A stretch of DNA of 23,525 nucleotides from Thioalkalivibrio sp. GTDB taxonomy: Bacteria > Pseudomonadota > Gammaproteobacteria > Ectothiorhodospirales > Ectothiorhodospiraceae. The notes below the pieces were generated by a model, which made no database searches, was not told the DNA's origin, and saw nothing but the letters and a program-made list of their open reading frames with translations. The stretch is from assembly GCA_018224485.1 (NCBI GenBank), contig JAGTVE010000092.1:1-23525 (forward strand). The letters run 5' to 3'. This document shows positions 1 through 7,818 of this stretch, piece after piece. Each line of letters opens with the position of its first letter. The stretch's first letter is position 1. A program made the position numbers and the translations under genes.

Positions 1-325
1 CGGGATCATAGTGATAGCCCCAAAGCCTGCCCTCCACCTCGCGGACGCCCCGGATTGCGCGCAGGGTCTGCGCGTGTTGCCCGGAGATCAATGCGTGGCG
101 GCCCGCGACCATCCGCTGTACGACGATATCCGGTGCCTCCGCCAGGAGCAGTGCCGCCTCCTGCTTGAGCGCGCTGGAGTAGAACAGGACGGAGGCCAGC
201 AGGAAGACCATGGTTGTGTAGACCAGCAACAGACCCAGGTTGCGGGCCCGGCGCCGCGTCATCGAGGCCACGGTGTGGTCGAGCAGGTAGCGCTGCCGCG
301 CCAGGGTCTGGTGCAGCTCAGTCAT
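1..325 (-). CDS. FtsX/MacB-like ABC transporter permease, N-terminal part (runs off window)
   Basis: The reverse strand reads open from an ATG at 325-323 to the window edge, about 108 codons. The protein starts MTELHQTLARQRYLLDH, has a basic stretch (MTRRRARN) and then one hydrophobic segment at roughly residues 28-50. An extracytoplasmic stretch follows that discusses no known catalytic motif. A cytoplasmic N-terminus, one TM helix and then a long periplasmic domain is the layout of FtsX/MacB-type permeases, which work with an ATPase to move or release substrates at the membrane. The start codon lies inside the end of the preceding small gene (8-base overlap ATGACTGA), so the two are probably translationally coupled. 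The C-terminal TM helices, needed for a firm family call, are outside the window. Substrate is unknown; lipoprotein, peptide or NosL-linked metal export are all possible. Confidence 0.65.
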   Translation of the reverse strand, partial: MTELHQTLARQRYLLDHTVASMTRRRARNLGLLLVYTTMVFLLASVLFYSSALKQEAALLLAEAPDIVVQRMVAGRHALISGQHAQTLRAIRGVREVEGRLWGYHYDP

Positions 326-650
326 GGAGGTGCGCGGGCGGCCGGATCAGGCTCCCGGAGGGGAAGTGCTCCAGCGCGGCCGGGTGATTCTGAAAGGGCG
401 CGAACCGGTCGGCGAGGGCGGGGTGGCGGGTGTAACGGGCCTCGGTGAACAGCGCCAGCCCGGTCAGCCGCAACTCGCGGACAAGCTCCTGCGCGGATGT
501 CGTATGCGGACGGGCAACGGACTGTCCAAGGGTCGCGTGCACCAGCGACGCGCCCAGCGCAAGGATCCCGAGCATCACCAGCAGGATCGCACGGTCTCCC
601 GGCCGCGATGCCTGTCTCTCCTTCGCCCTGCGCCCTTCCACTGCCGGCAA
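318..650 (-). CDS. Small single-TM protein in ABC permease operon, function unknown
   Basis: This 110-residue ORF has a basic N-terminal region (RRAKERQASRPGDR), one TM helix at about residues 21-42 (ILLVMLGILALGASLVHA) and a C-terminal part of about 65 residues presumably outside the cytoplasm. That part carries the string LALFTEARYTRHPALADRF and then NHPAALEHFPSGSL. I recall similar hypothetical proteins encoded just upstream of FtsX-like permeases in other proteobacteria, but cannot name a domain. The start is a TTG at 650-648, with a GTG three codons later as an alternative; neither has a convincing ribosome binding site. Its end overlaps the permease start by 8 bases, which supports coexpression and perhaps a role as an accessory subunit. 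The translation is real rather than a shadow because of the clean TM helix and the overlap geometry. Confidence 0.6.
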   Translation of the reverse strand: MPAVEGRRAKERQASRPGDRAILLVMLGILALGASLVHATLGQSVARPHTTSAQELVRELRLTGLALFTEARYTRHPALADRFAPFQNHPAALEHFPSGSLIRPPAHLHD

Positions 651-967
651 CTCCGCATACGCACTCGATGCCGCTCATGCAGCGTTCGTGCCAGCGCCGG
701 AATCCAGTGGCTGCGGGGCCCTCGTCTGCGCTTGGGTTCCTCGCGGTGCTGGATATCACGCAGGGTGCGGCAAATGCAGCATCCGGTTGCCGCGGAGGGC
801 CTGTCCACTCCCGTCACGAGCCGCCCTTCGGCGCAGGGTGGGCCAGGCGCAGGCCCACCATCCTGGCCGGGTCGGCGTCTGGTGGGCACACTTCGGTTTG
901 CCCACCCTGCGGACTTCTTTCACCGTCAGGGGTGGCGGAGTGCCGCAGTCAGGGGCGTGTTGTCCGG
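651..967. other. Non-coding gap between tamB and the permease operon
   Basis: No convincing gene is seen on either strand in these 317 bases; the open frames here are Arg/Pro-rich and lack recognisable domains. The stretch holds the nested palindrome at 832-911. A promoter for the downstream minus-strand operon should lie between that repeat and 650, but I see no clear -35/-10 pair. Confidence 0.6.
832..911. repeat. Nested palindromic repeat (GGTGGGC/GCCCACC family)
   Basis: The outer arms are CGCAGGGTGGGC (832-843) and GCCCACCCTGCG (900-911), perfect reverse complements of 12 bases. Inside, each half is a hairpin of its own: GGTGGGCC...GGCCCACC on the left and GGTGGGCA...TGCCCACC on the right. 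The two halves can therefore fold as one long cruciform or as two hairpins. The pattern matches a dispersed non-coding repeat I recall from many proteobacterial and cyanobacterial genomes, with ends like AGGGTGGGC...GCCCACCCT. It sits just after the tamB stop and could also act as a transcription terminator or mRNA 3' stabiliser, although no T-run follows. Confidence 0.75.
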
Positions 968-3900
968 TCAGCGCTCGATGCGGTAGATGAAATCGATGCC
1001 CTGTCCCTCGGCGCTGGAGGTGGTCTCCACGCTCAGTGAGCGCGTCAGCTCGTACCTGAGCATCACCTCCGAACCGCCATCGAAGAGACCGATGCCGTAA
1101 CTCAGCAACAGCCGCGGCGACAGATAGGTCCCGATGGTCAGGACGCTCTCGTCCAGGCCGGCCTCGGTGTCGAGCTCGACGTCGAGCCCCAGTTCGCTCC
1201 CGAGACGCTGGGTGATCAGGCCGGCCTGCTCGAGACCCCAGGCGGCAGCGGCGCCCGCGATCATGTTTCCGTCGCTCTCGGAGGCGCCGGACAGAGGCCG
1301 ACCGGTCAGCAGGAAGGCCATCGCCTCGGTGTCGTCCATCGGGGGTTCGGAGAAGACCTGCGAACGCAGTGCGTCCGGGGTGCCGCCGATCTCCACGCCG
1401 ACCACCACGTCATAGGCAGGCACCCGTCGCACCGCCCGCAGATCGAGCTGCGGTCTGTCGACCGGACCCTGGAAGATCACCAGTCCGCGTTCGATGCTCA
1501 GGTCCTGGCCCCAGGACTCGTAGCGGCCTTCCGGGACCTCGACGTCCCCAAAGAGCTGCAACGGGCGGCCGGGGAGGTCGACCAGATCGAGATCGCCCGA
1601 GAAGCGGGCCTCGAGGTCGAAGCCGTCAAAGCGCACCTCGTCGCCCAGGATCACGCGCACCCGGATGTCCATCGGCAGCGCGGCATCGGGCTCGGCCTCC
1701 TCGCCCACCACCACCTCGTCCCGCGATACCGAGACCGACCCCGGGGGCAGGTCCGGGGGCCGGATCATCGCCGAGGGGATCGCGACCTCTCCGCGCACCG
1801 TCAGCAGTTCGGGGCGGAAGTCGATGTTCAGTTCGGGGCTGATGCGCGCGCGGATGTCGGAGCGGTCCACCGCGAGGAAGCGCTCGCCCCGGATGCGGAT
1901 CCCGGCCTGCGGCTGCTGGTCCCGAAGGCCGAGTTCCCCCTCCAGGTACAGGGACTCGCCACCGGAGCGCAGCTCGCCATCGAGACGCATCTCTTCCGCC
2001 GAGACCGCCTCGGCGACCAGCTGCGGGATCTCGAGCGTGATGCCGGCCTCGATGATCCTGGCGCTGAATTCCTCCAGCCGAACGTCGCCGCTCAGTTGCG
2101 GAGCCTCCAGCAGCCCGCCAATCTCGAGAGCCGCCAGCAGGCGCCCGCGCACGTCCTGAACCTCGCGCGACAGGGCCCCCGTCCACTCCAGGCTCTCCAG
2201 GCCGGCGCGGAGTTCGCCGTCGATGCGGTAACTCTCGCCCTCGGGGCGCAGCTGCATCACGGCGCGCGCGTCGCCGTCCTCCAGGAAGGACAGGCCGGCC
2301 TCGGCATCCACGCTGCGGTCGTCGACCCGAACCGCAAGCCGCAGGTCCCGATAGGGGATCGCCTTCATCTCGCCGTCGATCATTTGAAACGAGACCTGGC
2401 CGGCAGCAGGAGGCACCTCCAGTTCGGCCTGCAGGCGCCCCGCTGGGTCCATTGAGCCGCGCGCGCGGGCAGTCAGCGTGCCCTCGATTGCACTCTCCGG
2501 GGGCAGCAGCGGAGACAGCCAGGCGAGGTCCGCGTCTTCCAGAGAGGCCCGTCCTTGTCCACCCGTGCGTTCGTCCCAGTCACCCTGGAGACAGAGCCGG
2601 CCATCTTCCCGGCCCAGGCAGAGCTCGCCCAGGGCCGCGCGCTCCGGGCTCGCGGTGACCCTCACCGGTTCGCGCAGGGTCCAGTCACCGGCCAGCGCAT
2701 GCGCGATGTCCAGACGTTCCAGCCGCCCGTCCCAGCGGACCTGGTCGAGGTCGTAGCCACCTGATGCCCGCAGTTCGACACGGCCGAGATCGGCGGCATC
2801 CACCGCGACCGTGAGCCGGTGGTCCGAGGCCCGCCCATCGGCCGCGGCGCGGACCGCCTCGATGCTCTGCGCGGCGGCCTGGATGCCCGAGAGGCGCAGG
2901 TCCAGCTCCGCCGGGGCCTCCGGGTCCAGACCCGCGTCGAGCCGCAGCTGCAGGCCTTCCAGTCCGAATTCCGCATAGCGCAGCCCCGATCCCTCACCGG
3001 TCGCGGTGACCCGCGGGCTCTCCATCGTGCCGGAGAGCTCCGCATCCAGGCGGATCCGCCCGGCAAGCTCGGGAAGGATCCGGTGGAGTTCGGGGGCGTC
3101 CACTGCCAGCTCCAGCGCCAGGATCTCATCGACTCGACCCTTCGCGTTGATTCGATTGGCCCCTATGCCGAGGTCCAGGCGGTCGATCCGGATGCTCTGA
3201 CCATTGACCACCACCGCGGCGATACCATCAACCGGCTGCCCGTCGACGCGGGCCGTGAGTTCGGTCAGATTGATTTCCGCCTCGATGTCGCCGGTCTCGA
3301 GGCCGAGGCTTCCATCGGCCTCGAAGCGAAGCCGGTCCAGCGCGAGCTGCCGTTCCGGGACGAGGAAGTCGAGGTCCAGTGCATCCGCGGATAGCGATAG
3401 CCAGAAGGGTGTCTCGGACCCCAGTTCGGCCTCGCCGGTGGCCTGCAGGATCCCGTCGGGACCCAGCCGCAGCAGCAACTCCTCGATGTCCGCGATCCCG
3501 CGTTCCACGCGTATCCGGCCGCGGCCCTCCAGATCCTGCCCGGCCACGCGTGCGCGAAGTTCGCTGATCTCCATTGAGGCCGCGATCGCCAGGAGCCGGT
3601 CTTCCAGGGCGAGTTCCGGGTCCTGTGGCAGCGAACCGGTGCTGTCGAGGAGGAGCGTCTCGATCCTGGCCTCGGGCTCCAGACCGAAGGCCTGGGTCGA
3701 GAGTCCGCGAATGCCGGCCTGCAGTTCCCAGGCCAGGGTCTCTCCGAGACCTACCTGGCCCCGGAGGTCGGCCTCACCGGCGTCGCTGCGCAGGTTCAGG
3801 GCCTCGATCGCGATCTGTTCCATCGAACCGCCGAGTGCCGCCTCGAGCTGGACTGCCGGCAGGCCGGTCAGCTGCGCGGCGGTGGCGGCCGTCGCGGTCC

Positions 3901-4807
3901 AGTCCTCGAGTCCCCCTTGCAGGGTGATCTCTCCGCCATCGATCGCGACGGCGGTCTCCGGGTCGATCCGGTATCCGAAGCCCGTCCATTGGTTGTGCAG
4001 GCGCACCTGCGGGGTGCCGAGCAGATCCTCCGCGGTGAGCCGGGTGTCCAGCGACACTCCGGCCTGCAGGCCGTGAGTGGCCACCAGCGATCCCAGCAGG
4101 TTGCCGTCGATCACCAGTTCGCCCTCGGCGTGCGTCGTCTCCAGTGCCGCCGCCAGCGCCTCCGGCAGGGAGGCGCGCCATTGCCCCTCGGCACGCACCG
4201 GGTAGGCCCCTGCGGGCCGCAGTTCGGCATCGGCCCGTGCCTCGACTCCCGGCATCACCAGTTCCAGGGCCGAAAGGCGCAGGGCCTCCGGGCCGGCATC
4301 GAGCCTCATGGCGAGCCGGTCCATTTCCAGCAGTGTTTCGCCATCGCGCAGCAGCAGCAGGTCCGCCAGCACGAACTGTTCGATCGCGACCGTTATCGGA
4401 AGCTCGATCGCCTCCGGCAACACCAGCGGTGCTGCCGGTTCGGGCGATTCAGGGGATTCCGTTGCGGGTTCCGGTAATTCGACGGTCAGGCCCGTGAGGC
4501 TGAGTTCGGGGATCCTCACGGTGAGCCTCAGCAGCGGGACCGCGCCGAGCTGGATCCGCCCCTGCTCCAGATGCACCCGCGTGCCGGCCGTCTCAACCTC
4601 GAGTCCGCTCAGCGATAGCCCGCGGAAGAGCGTTCCCTCGACCGTGTCGACGCGAAACTCCACTGGGGCATGACGCTCGGCCTGGGCAAACAGCCAGCGG
4701 GTGCCGTCCTCGGTCGCCACCAGCGCGACGGCGCCGGCCAGCACCAGCAGCACCAGGATCAGCACCCAGCCCACGAGACCCAGCGCGATTCTCGGCAAAC
4801 GGCTCAC
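968..4807 (-). CDS. tamB: Translocation and assembly module subunit TamB
   Basis: This 1279-residue protein is the inner-membrane-anchored, periplasm-spanning partner of TamA. The Tam complex assists insertion of some outer-membrane proteins, and TamB-family proteins are also implicated in phospholipid transport to the outer membrane. An N-terminal signal-anchor helix (about residues 8-31, LGLVGWVLILVLLVLAGAVALVA) is followed by a very long, repetitive beta-rich region with alternating hydrophobic residues, as in the AsmA-like/DUF490 lipid-groove fold. The C-terminal TamB domain, roughly the last 330 residues, ends in a barrel-like tail (RLLLSYGIGLFDGG, then MLRYELTRSLSVETTSS). The length is close to the E. 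coli protein (about 1259). Its ATG overlaps the tamA stop as ATGA (4804-4807), the usual coupled arrangement. No frameshift or missing part is seen. Confidence 0.96.
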   Translation of the reverse strand: MSRLPRIALGLVGWVLILVLLVLAGAVALVATEDGTRWLFAQAERHAPVEFRVDTVEGTLFRGLSLSGLEVETAGTRVHLEQGRIQLGAVPLLRLTVRIPELSLTGLTVELPEPATESPESPEPAAPLVLPEAIELPITVAIEQFVLADLLLLRDGETLLEMDRLAMRLDAGPEALRLSALELVMPGVEARADAELRPAGAYPVRAEGQWRASLPEALAAALETTHAEGELVIDGNLLGSLVATHGLQAGVSLDTRLTAEDLLGTPQVRLHNQWTGFGYRIDPETAVAIDGGEITLQGGLEDWTATAATAAQLTGLPAVQLEAALGGSMEQIAIEALNLRSDAGEADLRGQVGLGETLAWELQAGIRGLSTQAFGLEPEARIETLLLDSTGSLPQDPELALEDRLLAIAASMEISELRARVAGQDLEGRGRIRVERGIADIEELLLRLGPDGILQATGEAELGSETPFWLSLSADALDLDFLVPERQLALDRLRFEADGSLGLETGDIEAEINLTELTARVDGQPVDGIAAVVVNGQSIRIDRLDLGIGANRINAKGRVDEILALELAVDAPELHRILPELAGRIRLDAELSGTMESPRVTATGEGSGLRYAEFGLEGLQLRLDAGLDPEAPAELDLRLSGIQAAAQSIEAVRAAADGRASDHRLTVAVDAADLGRVELRASGGYDLDQVRWDGRLERLDIAHALAGDWTLREPVRVTASPERAALGELCLGREDGRLCLQGDWDERTGGQGRASLEDADLAWLSPLLPPESAIEGTLTARARGSMDPAGRLQAELEVPPAAGQVSFQMIDGEMKAIPYRDLRLAVRVDDRSVDAEAGLSFLEDGDARAVMQLRPEGESYRIDGELRAGLESLEWTGALSREVQDVRGRLLAALEIGGLLEAPQLSGDVRLEEFSARIIEAGITLEIPQLVAEAVSAEEMRLDGELRSGGESLYLEGELGLRDQQPQAGIRIRGERFLAVDRSDIRARISPELNIDFRPELLTVRGEVAIPSAMIRPPDLPPGSVSVSRDEVVVGEEAEPDAALPMDIRVRVILGDEVRFDGFDLEARFSGDLDLVDLPGRPLQLFGDVEVPEGRYESWGQDLSIERGLVIFQGPVDRPQLDLRAVRRVPAYDVVVGVEIGGTPDALRSQVFSEPPMDDTEAMAFLLTGRPLSGASESDGNMIAGAAAAWGLEQAGLITQRLGSELGLDVELDTEAGLDESVLTIGTYLSPRLLLSYGIGLFDGGSEVMLRYELTRSLSVETTSSAEGQGIDFIYRIER

Positions 4808-6582
4808 AGGTCTGGTCCCATCGTGAAGTGGATCCGGAAGCTGTCCTTGGACTCGGGTGCGTGGGCGAGATCGAGACGTATCGGTCCGACCGGGGAGCGC
4901 CAGCGCACACCGAAGCCGCCGGCCCCCTGCAGATCGTAGTCGTCGAAGTCGTTGAAGGCGTTGCCGGCGTCGAGGAATACGGCGACGCCCCAGTTGCCCT
5001 CGCCGATCGGATGATCGTATTCGATGCTGCCGACCAGCAGGTGGCGTCCGCCGATCACGTTACCCTCGTCGTCCTCCGGACCGAGCCGCTCGAAGCCGAA
5101 GCCGCGGACGCTGGTGTCGCCGCCGGCGAAGAAGCGCAGCGAACTGGGCAGTTCCTCCACGCGCGCATTGCCGGTCAGTCCGGCCTCGCCCCGCAGGATC
5201 AGCCTCCCCGCGCCCAGCCCGGAGATCAGCTTGGCATTGCCGCGCAGCTGGGCGAATGTCACTGTGGAACCCAGCTGCTCCGCGGCGCCCTGGGCGAGCA
5301 GGTCCAATCGATATCCCTTGCGGGGATAGAGAAAGTCATCCGTCTTGGTGCGGTTGATCCGGTAGGAGGGAATCAGCAGCCTTGAGATGTCGCTGACCCC
5401 GCCGACGGTGAAGTCCTCGTACTCATAGCGGAGCCCCTGCGTCGTCTGCCAGCCCGACGGATGACGCTGGACGCGGCTGGCACCGACCTGGAAGCGGTCC
5501 GATTCGCTGGTGTCGGTATCTTCGGTGGTGTAGGAGGTGAACAGGTTCAGGGTGTCGTTCAATGGGTCAGCCAGCGGAATGTCGTAACTGAAGCCGATAC
5601 CGGAACGTCTTTGCGACAGTTCGAGCTCGGCGTTGTACCGGTGTCCGCGCCGGTTCACGTAGCGACGGTCGATCCCAACCCCGAGGCGCGGGCCGATGTC
5701 AGTGGAATATCCGAGGCGGATTTCGTACGCGGTCCGCTTGCGTGGACCGACCTCGGCCCGGATCGGCACCTCCCCTTCCGACCGCTCATCCAGGAGCGGA
5801 CGTACGCGCACCGTATCGAAGTAACCGCTGTCCCTCAGGTTCTTTTGGAGCTGAATGATCTGACTGGAGCTGTACGGATCGCCGCGCTCGAACGGGAACA
5901 GCCGGGCGACGAAGGCGTCGCGCAGGATCGCCTGCTCGAGCGTTAGGCTGCCGAAGCGGTACCGTGGCCCGCTGTCGAGCCGCATCCGGATCCGCGCCTC
6001 GTTCGACTCCGGGTCGACCAGGAGCCGGCTTTCGCTCTGTTCGGCGTCGAAATACCCGCGGTCCGCTGCGATCCCTATCAGGCGGGAGCGCAGGCGGTCG
6101 TGGGCATCATGCCGCAGCGGATCGCCCGGGGTGATGCCAGGATCCGAGATCACCGCCATGAAGACAGGATCGTCGGCGCCCTCGCCCGTGACCTGGACAT
6201 CCACCTCGGCGATGCGCGCCACGGGCCCCGGTTCCACCATCACCTTCAGGTCCCAGCAGGTGTCGGTGCGGGCGATCTCGACATCGATCTCGGGCTGGTA
6301 GTGACCCAGCGCCCGCAGGGCCTGGCGGGCGCGGTCGGCCGCAGTGCGCGTGATCCTGAGTTCCCGGAAGGCCGGAAGCTCGCACTCGTAACGCCTCATG
6401 GGCACGAAGGCCTGGATGTTCTGCCGCTGTTCCGCGGTTCCACCCTCGATCTGCAGTCGCGGTCGGTCCTCGGCCATCACGGGCGAGATCGCGCTTAGCG
6501 TCAACAGCAGCGCCCCGGAGAGAATCCTGGCACGGTATCCTGTTCGCGGTCGGGCTCGCCTTGGTTGTTCGGGGTGCGTCAT
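4804..6582 (-). CDS. tamA: Translocation and assembly module subunit TamA (Omp85 family)
   Basis: This 592-residue Omp85-family outer-membrane protein is the TamB partner. A basic N-terminus and hydrophobic core end at a signal peptidase site after SPVMA (residue 37). Three POTRA-like modules follow to about residue 290, and then a 16-strand barrel. The L6-loop signature is visible as FFAGGDTSVRGFGFERLGP, with the conserved VRGF, and the last strand ends FRIHFTMGPDL, near-typical for barrel insertion. The length is close to E. coli TamA (577). The start is an ATG at 6582-6580 without an obvious ribosome binding site. A weak -10-like TATCAT lies about 85 bases upstream. It is the first gene of the tamA-tamB pair. 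Confidence 0.95.
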   Translation of the reverse strand: MTHPEQPRRARPRTGYRARILSGALLLTLSAISPVMAEDRPRLQIEGGTAEQRQNIQAFVPMRRYECELPAFRELRITRTAADRARQALRALGHYQPEIDVEIARTDTCWDLKVMVEPGPVARIAEVDVQVTGEGADDPVFMAVISDPGITPGDPLRHDAHDRLRSRLIGIAADRGYFDAEQSESRLLVDPESNEARIRMRLDSGPRYRFGSLTLEQAILRDAFVARLFPFERGDPYSSSQIIQLQKNLRDSGYFDTVRVRPLLDERSEGEVPIRAEVGPRKRTAYEIRLGYSTDIGPRLGVGIDRRYVNRRGHRYNAELELSQRRSGIGFSYDIPLADPLNDTLNLFTSYTTEDTDTSESDRFQVGASRVQRHPSGWQTTQGLRYEYEDFTVGGVSDISRLLIPSYRINRTKTDDFLYPRKGYRLDLLAQGAAEQLGSTVTFAQLRGNAKLISGLGAGRLILRGEAGLTGNARVEELPSSLRFFAGGDTSVRGFGFERLGPEDDEGNVIGGRHLLVGSIEYDHPIGEGNWGVAVFLDAGNAFNDFDDYDLQGAGGFGVRWRSPVGPIRLDLAHAPESKDSFRIHFTMGPDL

Positions 6583-6666
6583 CGGGTCTGCGGGGGTATG
6601 TGGAGGGGACGGTTGGAAGCGACCGGCGCGGCCTGTTCACCATGACCCGTCCTGCACGGCCCCACC

Positions 6667-6672
6667 ATGATA
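6667..6672 (-). promoter_or_regulatory. Possible -10 element for tamAB
   Basis: On the minus strand the sequence reads GTTATCATGG, giving a TATCAT hexamer (4 of 6 to the sigma-70 -10). No good -35 is seen 16-18 bases upstream. It lies in the 141-base gap between fbpC and tamA, about 85 bases before the tamA start. Low certainty. Confidence 0.25.
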
Positions 6673-6723
6673 ACGCGGATGGATCGCGCGTCGGGCGCAC
6701 GGCCCGAGGGTGCGGCACCGCCC

Positions 6724-7818
6724 TCAGCGCCGTGTGCCGCTGTCGCCCCGCGGGAACACCACCAGGTGCGAGAAGTTCAGGCGCAGCCGGACATGATCCG
6801 ACACCACGAAGTTGTCGTGACTGGGCGCAACGCACAGGATCTCCGTGCCGTCGCGCAGTCTCAGCGTGTACAGGAAATCCGCGCCACGGAACGCCTTCGA
6901 CAGCACCTCCGCCTCGATCTCACCGTGCTCGTTGTCGAGCGCGATGTCGTCCGGACGCACCAGGACATCCAGGGCCGTGCCGGGAACGAAACGATCGGAC
7001 AGCGGGCCGCGGATCCTGCCCAGTGCGGTCTCGACGCAGTCGTTCTCGCAGACCTTGCCGGGGATGATGGTTCCCTCGCCGACGAAATCGGCAACGAAGC
7101 GGTCGGCGGGCCGATGATACAGGTGATAGGCACTGTCCCACTGCGAGAGCCGGCCATTGTTCAGCACCGCGATGCGGTCGGCAAAGGCGAAGGCCTCGTT
7201 CTGATCGTGGGTCACCAGCATCCCGGTGGTGCCCTCGGCGCGCAGGATGGCCCGGACCTCGCGGGCGATATCGGTGCGCAGTTCCACATCCATGTTCGAG
7301 AAGGGTTCGTCGAGCAGCAGCAGTTCCGGCCTCGGTGCCAGCGCCCGCGCCAGCGCGATGCGCTGCTGCTGGCCGCCGGAGAGCGCATGCGGATACGCGC
7401 GCTCGTACCCCGACAGGCCGATCAGCCGCAGCAGCTCCCGGACCCTGCGGTCACGGTCTCCGCGGCCCCAGCGGCGGATACCGAAGGCAATGTTGCCGGC
7501 GACGTCGAGATGCGGGAACAGCGCGAAATCCTGGAACACCATGCCCACGCTGCGCTTCTCCGGAGGCAGCGTGAAACCCGGCCGGCTGACGCTCTCGCCG
7601 TTGAGGCGGATCTCTCCCCGCATCACGCCCTCGAAACCGGCGATCGCGCGCAGCAGCGTGGTCTTGCCACAGCCGGACGGACCCAGCAGGCAGCCGATCT
7701 GGCCGCGCGGGAGTTCCAGCGAGATCGCGTGCACGACGCGCTGGCCGGCGTAGCCGACATCGACGTCGTCGAGTACCACCTCCGCAGCGGCAGCGGGATT
7801 TCTGCTGGTGACGGTCAT
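6724..7818 (-). CDS. fbpC: Ferric-iron ABC transporter ATP-binding protein
   Basis: This 364-residue ATPase powers iron(III) import with the adjacent permease and binding protein. The Walker A GPSGCGKTT is at residues 46-54, the Q-loop at FQDFALFPHLDV (95-106), the signature LSGGQQQR at 146-153, Walker B LLLLDEP at 166-172 and the switch His at LVTHDQNEA (H204). The D-loop reads FSNMD. After about residue 240 there is a C-terminal regulatory (TOBE-like) domain, including the VLVRPDDI motif typical of FbpC/PotA-type subunits. The chosen ATG at 7818-7816 overlaps the permease stop as ATGA (7815-7818). The open frame runs on upstream to 9261, but that part lies wholly inside the permease gene and is an artefact. 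The specific substrate is inferred from the neighbouring binding protein. Confidence 0.93.
   Translation of the reverse strand: MTVTSRNPAAAAEVVLDDVDVGYAGQRVVHAISLELPRGQIGCLLGPSGCGKTTLLRAIAGFEGVMRGEIRLNGESVSRPGFTLPPEKRSVGMVFQDFALFPHLDVAGNIAFGIRRWGRGDRDRRVRELLRLIGLSGYERAYPHALSGGQQQRIALARALAPRPELLLLDEPFSNMDVELRTDIAREVRAILRAEGTTGMLVTHDQNEAFAFADRIAVLNNGRLSQWDSAYHLYHRPADRFVADFVGEGTIIPGKVCENDCVETALGRIRGPLSDRFVPGTALDVLVRPDDIALDNEHGEIEAEVLSKAFRGADFLYTLRLRDGTEILCVAPSHDNFVVSDHVRLRLNFSHLVVFPRGDSGTRR

Noticed and set aside
575..889. 104-codon minus-strand ORF in the gap after tamB
   Set aside because: Overlaps the palindromic repeat, Arg/Pro/Cys-rich and without a domain; probably chance.
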